A DNA stretch of 64,000 nt from Meghimatium bilineatum. Taxonomy: Eukaryota > Mollusca > Gastropoda > Stylommatophora > Philomycidae. The notes beneath the pieces are model-generated. The model was not told the DNA's origin. It searched no databases and saw only the letters and a list, made by a program, of their open reading frames with translations. Position 1 is the stretch's first letter, and each line of letters opens with the position of its first letter. The position numbers were made by a program, and so were the translations under genes. Below, one piece after another: positions 59,571-64,000 of the stretch. Where the stretch lies: the NCBI GenBank assembly GCA_034231615.1, contig CM067318.1:32505723-32569722 (forward strand), written 5' to 3'.

Positions 59571-59949
59571 CGACTTCAAAAGATCTTTAGATATTATTGA
59601 TTATTTTCCTTCTTTTAACTCTCACTATTTCAGTAATTGAATATGCAGGCACCACATCTGAGCAGAGGTTGGGGATAATTCAAAATTAAGCCAAACTTCA
59701 AGGAAGCATTTAATTAAATATTAAGACTTGTGCATGAATCACAAAACATTCAGACAGCAACTAGCCATCCCATCCGAGAGATACATAAGTGACCAAAGTC
59801 TAACTTCAATGAGGAGTGTTTCCTCTCGGAAGTTCTTGCCACCCCACCCAGAGAAAATTGGAACCAACTGACACAAAAATGGATAAAACCAACATATCAC
59901 AAGAATCGATTCAACGCCATCCCTTGACAGTGAGAAGACTGTCACTTAT

Positions 59950-60190
59950 TTTTCTTCGCTCATTCTCTAACTCCTGCAGATTAGCAGAATGTACTCCAGA
60001 CAACAGAGTGTTGTCATGGAATACAACTTAGCTGCGATATCTGTGGCTTTTAGCCTGATATATCAGACTTCATAATGATAATTAGCCCCAAACCCCCCCC
60101 CCCCACCTTCCTAAGTCGCCTCTTACAACATGCATGTATGCATGCACATAAAAATTTGCTCCTCTTTTGGGTAACAGCATCACATAGGTG
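59950..60190 (-). repeat. SINE-A copy
   Basis: TCTTCGCTCATTCTCTAACTCCTGCAGATTAGCAGAATGTACTCC to CTCCTCTTTTGGGTAACAGCATCACATAGG, with a C homopolymer expansion at about 60094. Confidence 0.8.
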
Positions 60191-60416
60191 AAGACTGTCA
60201 CTGACTTGAAAAGTTTACCCGAAACAAAGATATGCTGAAATTGGATATACTAGACCAAACAGCACAAATAAAACTGTAGCACAATATGTTCAAGCTTTTA
60301 CTCAAATCGCAATAAATTGGTGTGGTTATACTAAAGGAGAGGTGTCCAACTTTTTCTGAGTCACAACCCCATTTTTATAGAAAAATCCACTAATGTATTT
60401 TACAGAGGAAAAATAC

Positions 60417-60562
60417 TACTGGAGACCGGTTTGTCAGGCCATAAAATAGCACATAATGAATTTCCATTCTCTGCACTACATCCTGCTGGAAATATAGTAG
60501 GACCATTGTCCTGCAACCAGAGAGATTCAGTTGGAGTTTGAGAATGAACACTGATGAAGAAG
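60417..60562 (+). repeat. SINE-B joined to LINE (chimera, 5' part)
   Basis: GGAGACCGGTTTGTCAGGCC...CCTGCTGGAAATATAGTAGGACCATTGTCCTGCAACCAGAGAGATTCAG...GAGAATGAACACTGATGAAGAAG, then directly LINE sequence. A 21-base duplication lies immediately left (60396-60416), and its partner lies after the LINE at 61840-61860. Confidence 0.85.
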
Positions 60563-61839
60563 TAAAGTGACCAGCAACTGTATCTTACAGAATCAAGCTA
60601 CACGTATTATCACTGCATCTATGAAATCTACACCCATAAATACATTAGAAACAATAACTGGCCTTCAGTCAATGGAAGATAGAAGAGACATGAAAGTAGT
60701 TCAACAAGCAGAAAAATACAAGAGACTCCTGAATCATCCTATGTACTAAAGAATCAATGGCTATGGCAAAAGCAGGCTGGAGAGGAGCAACTTCTCAGCA
60801 AATGCAAAGAAACTGATACAAAAGGCACCAACTATAGGACAAGCGAAACCAAGGCCCATACAACTAGTGAGTATCATCCCCCCTTGGGCATACAGACTCC
60901 CACAACTAAAAGAACAAATAGAAGGTATAGAAATGAAAGGAACTCAGACAGAATTTGAGAGAAAGCGTATCACAGAACAACACATCGCAGTTAATTACCC
61001 ACAAGATGCATGGACTCATGCCTATACAGATGGCTCGGCCACAAACGCAATTGAGAATGGAGGTGGAAGAGTGACCCTCAGACTACAATGCGGGAAAGAT
61101 GTTACTCTAGCCATAGCTACAGGCAAGCTCTCAACCAATTTTAAAGCAGAAATGGAAGCTCTCAAGAAAGCAGCAGAAACTATCTTACAACACAAAGAAC
61201 AAGTGCACAGGAATATTGTACTACTAACAGATGCACTCTCTGTCATAACAGCACTGAAGCTACACAAGAACACCGAACTGAATGAATTGAGGGCAGTGCT
61301 AGTTCAGTTGTACAATAATTTCCAAAGAGTAGTGATCCAGTGGATACCGGCACACTGTAACATTGAAGGGAATGAAGTTGCAGATAGACTGGCCAAAGAA
61401 GGAGGGAAGTTATCTCAAGAAGACTATCTAGTCAGTTATGAAGAAGTGAAGACCATCATTAAAGGCAACTATAACAAAAAGTGGAAAGAAGAACACCCCA
61501 AATATAATGCAGATGACGGGTATTACCAACTGTCCAGAAGAGACCAGGTTATCCTGATGCGTCTCAGAACTGGTCACAACAAAATGAGACATCATTTGTA
61601 CACCAAATTCAAAATAGGGACAAATGGGCTCTGCCATTGCAGCCTTGCAAATATGACAGCAGAACATATCCTACAAGAATGTCCCCAGTATGCAGACCTG
61701 AGAAACAAGACATGGCCCACCCCAATCAGTGTTGAAGAGAAACTGTATGGCACAGTGGACACTTTAAAACAGACAGCAGCCTATATCATAGAATCTGAAG
61801 TCCCAACCTGACTGAGTAATGATCGCCAAGAAGAAGAAG
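60563..61839 (+). mobile_element. Jockey-like LINE 3' half with intact RNase H
   Basis: One reading frame from 60567 to 61811 is broken only by a TAA at 60747. It starts in the RT C-terminus (LQNQATRIITASMKSTPINT, LETITGLQSMEDRRDMK). The 314-codon open part (60867-61811) is an RNase H domain with catalytic residues in YTDGSA, FKAEMEAL, LLTDALS and NEVADRLAKEG, then IPAHCNIEGNE, a CHCSLANMTAEHILQECPQY zinc-knuckle-like block and EEKLYGTVDTLKQTAAYI. It ends TGATCGCCAAGAAGAAGAAG, a GAA-type tail like the SINEs. Family: non-LTR retrotransposon ORF2, C-terminal part; 5'-truncated, so immobile by itself. Confidence 0.92.
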
Positions 61840-61864
61840 TATTTTACAGAAGCAAAGTACCCTA

Positions 61865-62620
61865 TAACCATGAAAAAAAAATCATTTTAATATGGGTTAT
61901 AAGAAAACAGAAAATAGGATTTTTCCGTATAATATAAATCAATACAATTTTAACTCATGGCATATTTAATGCAATTATTAAAATTACAACTTTTTAATAA
62001 ACTTCAAAATTTGTGGTTGAGCTTTCGTTAATACCACCCTCATTTAATACTAAACATCTGATGTCCGTTTCTTGTTTTGTTTTCAAATAAGAAGCATTAA
62101 AAATCATTTCTTACAGAGATGTAAAGAAGCAACAGGAAGTAAAACTCAAATGAAAATTGCTTTAAAATCAATTTTGAGTAATGCCCACTGTGACAACCAC
62201 GGGTATCTTTAATTCTAAACATGACACGATTGGCATACACACTCTAAATATAGTATGATTTCAGGTTACAACAAAATGACATAATTTTTGTGTGCTTTAA
62301 AGGGCGTTATTGTGAAAGACATATATCTGCGACAACAAATTTTCAACAACTTATTTGCAGTCCTAATAGCTTGCAGAGTTAAATGATAATTGGTTTTCAG
62401 GCTATGGCACATTTGGTCGCTTGATATGCAGTAATATTGTGATGTCTCGGAATATTTGTAACCCAATCCACCTTCATCTTGGTCTTCTTCTGACTTGCTA
62501 TTTCCTCTCATGTTGTATGCCTTTATTGCTGCCTATGGTTTCACTGTCATTAAGCGGACGCACCATTTTAGTCTGTTTTTTATGTTTAATGAAATAATAT
62601 TTTTGAGGGCAAAGTCAAAG
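61865..62620. other. Unrecognised AT-rich sequence
   Basis: No coding motif or within-window repeat identified. Confidence 0.4.
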
Positions 62621-62624
62621 TGAG

Positions 62625-62790
62625 GCGAGAAAGAGGTAGGCAGATATACAAGTGGGAGAATAACATTACACGATGGACAGGTTACAGTCTAGCAGAATGC
62701 ACCACCAAGACAAGAGACAGGGGATGTTGGAGATCCGTTGCAGCCAACCTTCGTTGCGGAGACGGCACTTAATGGTGATGATGATTTGAA
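62625..62790 (+). mobile_element. LINE-A-type 3' end
   Basis: Encodes KWENNITRWTGYSLAECTTK and TRDRGCWRSVAANLRCGDGT, followed by stop codons and a GGTGATGATGAT tail. Same family as 31511-33386 and 51480-51605. Confidence 0.85.
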
Positions 62791-62879
62791 TCATATGTTA
62801 TAAGTTCTTTTTCAACTACTGCTGAATTTTTAAGCAGAACATATGTGTCAGTAGCATGCTAGAGTTATGTATCGGTTCT

Positions 62880-63260
62880 TTTGATTGATTCTTGATTAAG
62901 AACTAGCATCACTGAACAAGGAACATTCCCATAACAGCTCTGCCTGCTCTTCCATCAGACAGGCTCAGTGTCCCAGTCATTTATTTGTTGTGGGTTCACT
63001 TGATTTTTCTTGAGGATTCACTGTCTCTCCTCTCTTGGTCACTCCCATTTCTGTCATTCTCTGTACATAGACATTATCTCTTTCAGCATTCTCTTCATTT
63101 TTTGGAATTGTATCCATGACTATTTTAATTAATCTAGCTGTCTATTCCTATAGATTTGCCATGAACTATAGCATTACTCGCCAATGAATCAGCTCTTTTG
63201 TTGCATCCGACTCTTGCATTACCTGTACAGTAGATCTTTCATGTGATGCTTTAAATATTA
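62880..63260 (-). mobile_element. Family-H RNase H fragment
   Basis: Minus strand: NARVGCNKRADSLASNAI-like at about 63160-63230, NAERDNVYVQRMTEMGVTKR near 63060, then a WDTEPV...EEQAEL tail and TTCTTGATTAAGAAC. Matches 740-1300. Confidence 0.65.
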
Positions 63261-63399
63261 TTGATGAGCTATGTAAATTGTCAAGATCTGTGATAAAGTC
63301 AAACCACGACCAAATTTACGCAAGTTGGGATTATTGGACTGTTTAATTGGACTCTACCAGACAGACATATATTTATTTTGTCAATATTTTTATACTTAA

Positions 63400-63535
63400 G
63401 ATCCACCTGTATCAGATATGCTGGACCATTTGTATAAAACAACGGTGATACAATACATATCTGTTCTTTGGACTACATCCTGTTTGAATTCTAGTAGGAC
63501 CATTTTTCAGACACAAGATAGTTCCAGTGGAAGTT
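63400..63535 (+). repeat. SINE-B copy, tail lost
   Basis: ATCAGATATGCTGGACCATTTGTATAAAACAACGG...CATCCTGTTTGAATTCTAGTAGGACC...CCAGTGGAAGTTT. Interrupted by the next repeat at a TTAA. Confidence 0.7.
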
Positions 63536-63830
63536 TAACCCTTTCACCCCTATGAGATTTCCCAATTGTCAATCCCTGATCCCTAAGGCAAGGGGCACAA
63601 CTCCAAAATATGGATATGATGATAAAATTGCATTTTCTTTCAAACTATTCATCATATCACACTCATCATATGTTGACTTGGCAGATCAACAGAAAAATGA
63701 ATAGTCTTGCACAAACCTATATCAAAGATAATTTAATACGTATATGTTTTAAATAATAAACTGTAAAACTCGACATAATGTGGGGAAAATTATTTTTTTT
63801 ATTTTTGGGGTGTTGAGCAGAGGATTCATA
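63536..63830 (+). repeat. Interspersed repeat starting TTAACCCTTTCACCCC
   Basis: Shares CCCTTTCACCCCTATGAGATTTCCC, CAAACTATTCATCATATCACACTC and ACATAATGTGGG with the inverted copy at 53470-53726. The TTAA start is reminiscent of piggyBac-type elements, unproven. Confidence 0.5.
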
Positions 63831-63834
63831 TTGA

Positions 63835-64000
63835 GACTTCTTCTTCTTCTTTCGTTCACTTGAAACATGTCTATATCTGTAATTCTGTCTCCTTAATAAA
63901 ACTCACTGTCTTTTGTAGTTCATACAGTGTCCCATAGAGCTTTGATTCCAGTGTTGTTTCCTCTGGCCAATATGTCTGCCTCAGCGTTTCATGCTCAGAA
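63835..64000 (-). mobile_element. Jockey-like LINE 3' terminus
   Basis: Minus strand: HETLRQTYWPEETTLESKLY and GTLYELQKTVSFIKETELQI, then stop codons and GTTTCAAGTGAACGAAAGAAGAAGAAG. The ending nearly matches the SINE-A/B 3' end. Cut by the window edge. Confidence 0.8.

Noticed and set aside
60867-61811. Host RNase H gene
   Set aside because: Catalytic residues are intact, but the upstream RT-derived sequence, the GAA-type tail and the flanking duplication show it is a retrotransposon fragment.

Overview
The window is animal nuclear DNA: AT-rich, with short exons spread over large GT-AG introns and a dense mosaic of retrotransposon debris. The non-LTR reverse transcriptase and RNase H fragments are of types common in molluscs and other marine invertebrates, so I suspect a mollusc-like invertebrate, but the species cannot be fixed from this sequence.

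Two protein-coding genes are visible, both on the minus strand and in tandem. The upstream gene (coding exons 52103 to 43039; four exons, 1435 codons) is a SCAF1/SCAF11-type SR-related RNA polymerase II CTD-associated factor: a short acidic start, one 3.9-kb exon coding for a charged RE/RS-rich and proline-rich disordered protein, then two exons for the conserved C-terminal CTD-binding domain. The downstream gene (36150 to 436 and continuing off the left edge; 12 exons, 1659 codons present) is PHRF1: acidic N-terminus, RING finger, PHD finger, a very basic linker, a 3.3-kb disordered exon and the start of the same CTD-binding domain. All reading phases close across every junction I placed. The two C-terminal domains are homologous, and the two introns bounding the exon that starts the domain sit at equivalent places in the same phase. 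The pair therefore looks like related CTD-reader genes lying head to tail about 6.9 kb apart.

Everything else is repeat. Two short retroposon families dominate: SINE-A (about 280 bp) and SINE-B (158 bp in two copies bounded by exact target-site duplications). They share a 3' end (GAGTTTGAGAATGAACGC plus a GAAGAAG tail) and foldable hairpins. That 3' end closely matches the end of a jockey-like LINE at 60563-61839 and 63835-64000, which makes this LINE the likely source of their mobilising machinery. One insertion (60417-61839) is a SINE-B joined to the LINE 3' half and flanked by one 21-bp duplication, as expected from template jumping during reverse transcription.

PHRF1 introns also carry two minisatellites: a 35/36-bp array with higher-order structure (26385-28575) and a 37-bp array (30357-33575) split by a three-level nest of LINE insertions. 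A decayed hAT transposon lies in intron 9. The right 11 kb (53-64 kb) has no recognisable host gene, only repeats. I found no convincing tRNA, rRNA or other host ncRNA genes, no CRISPR and no bacterial-type operon.
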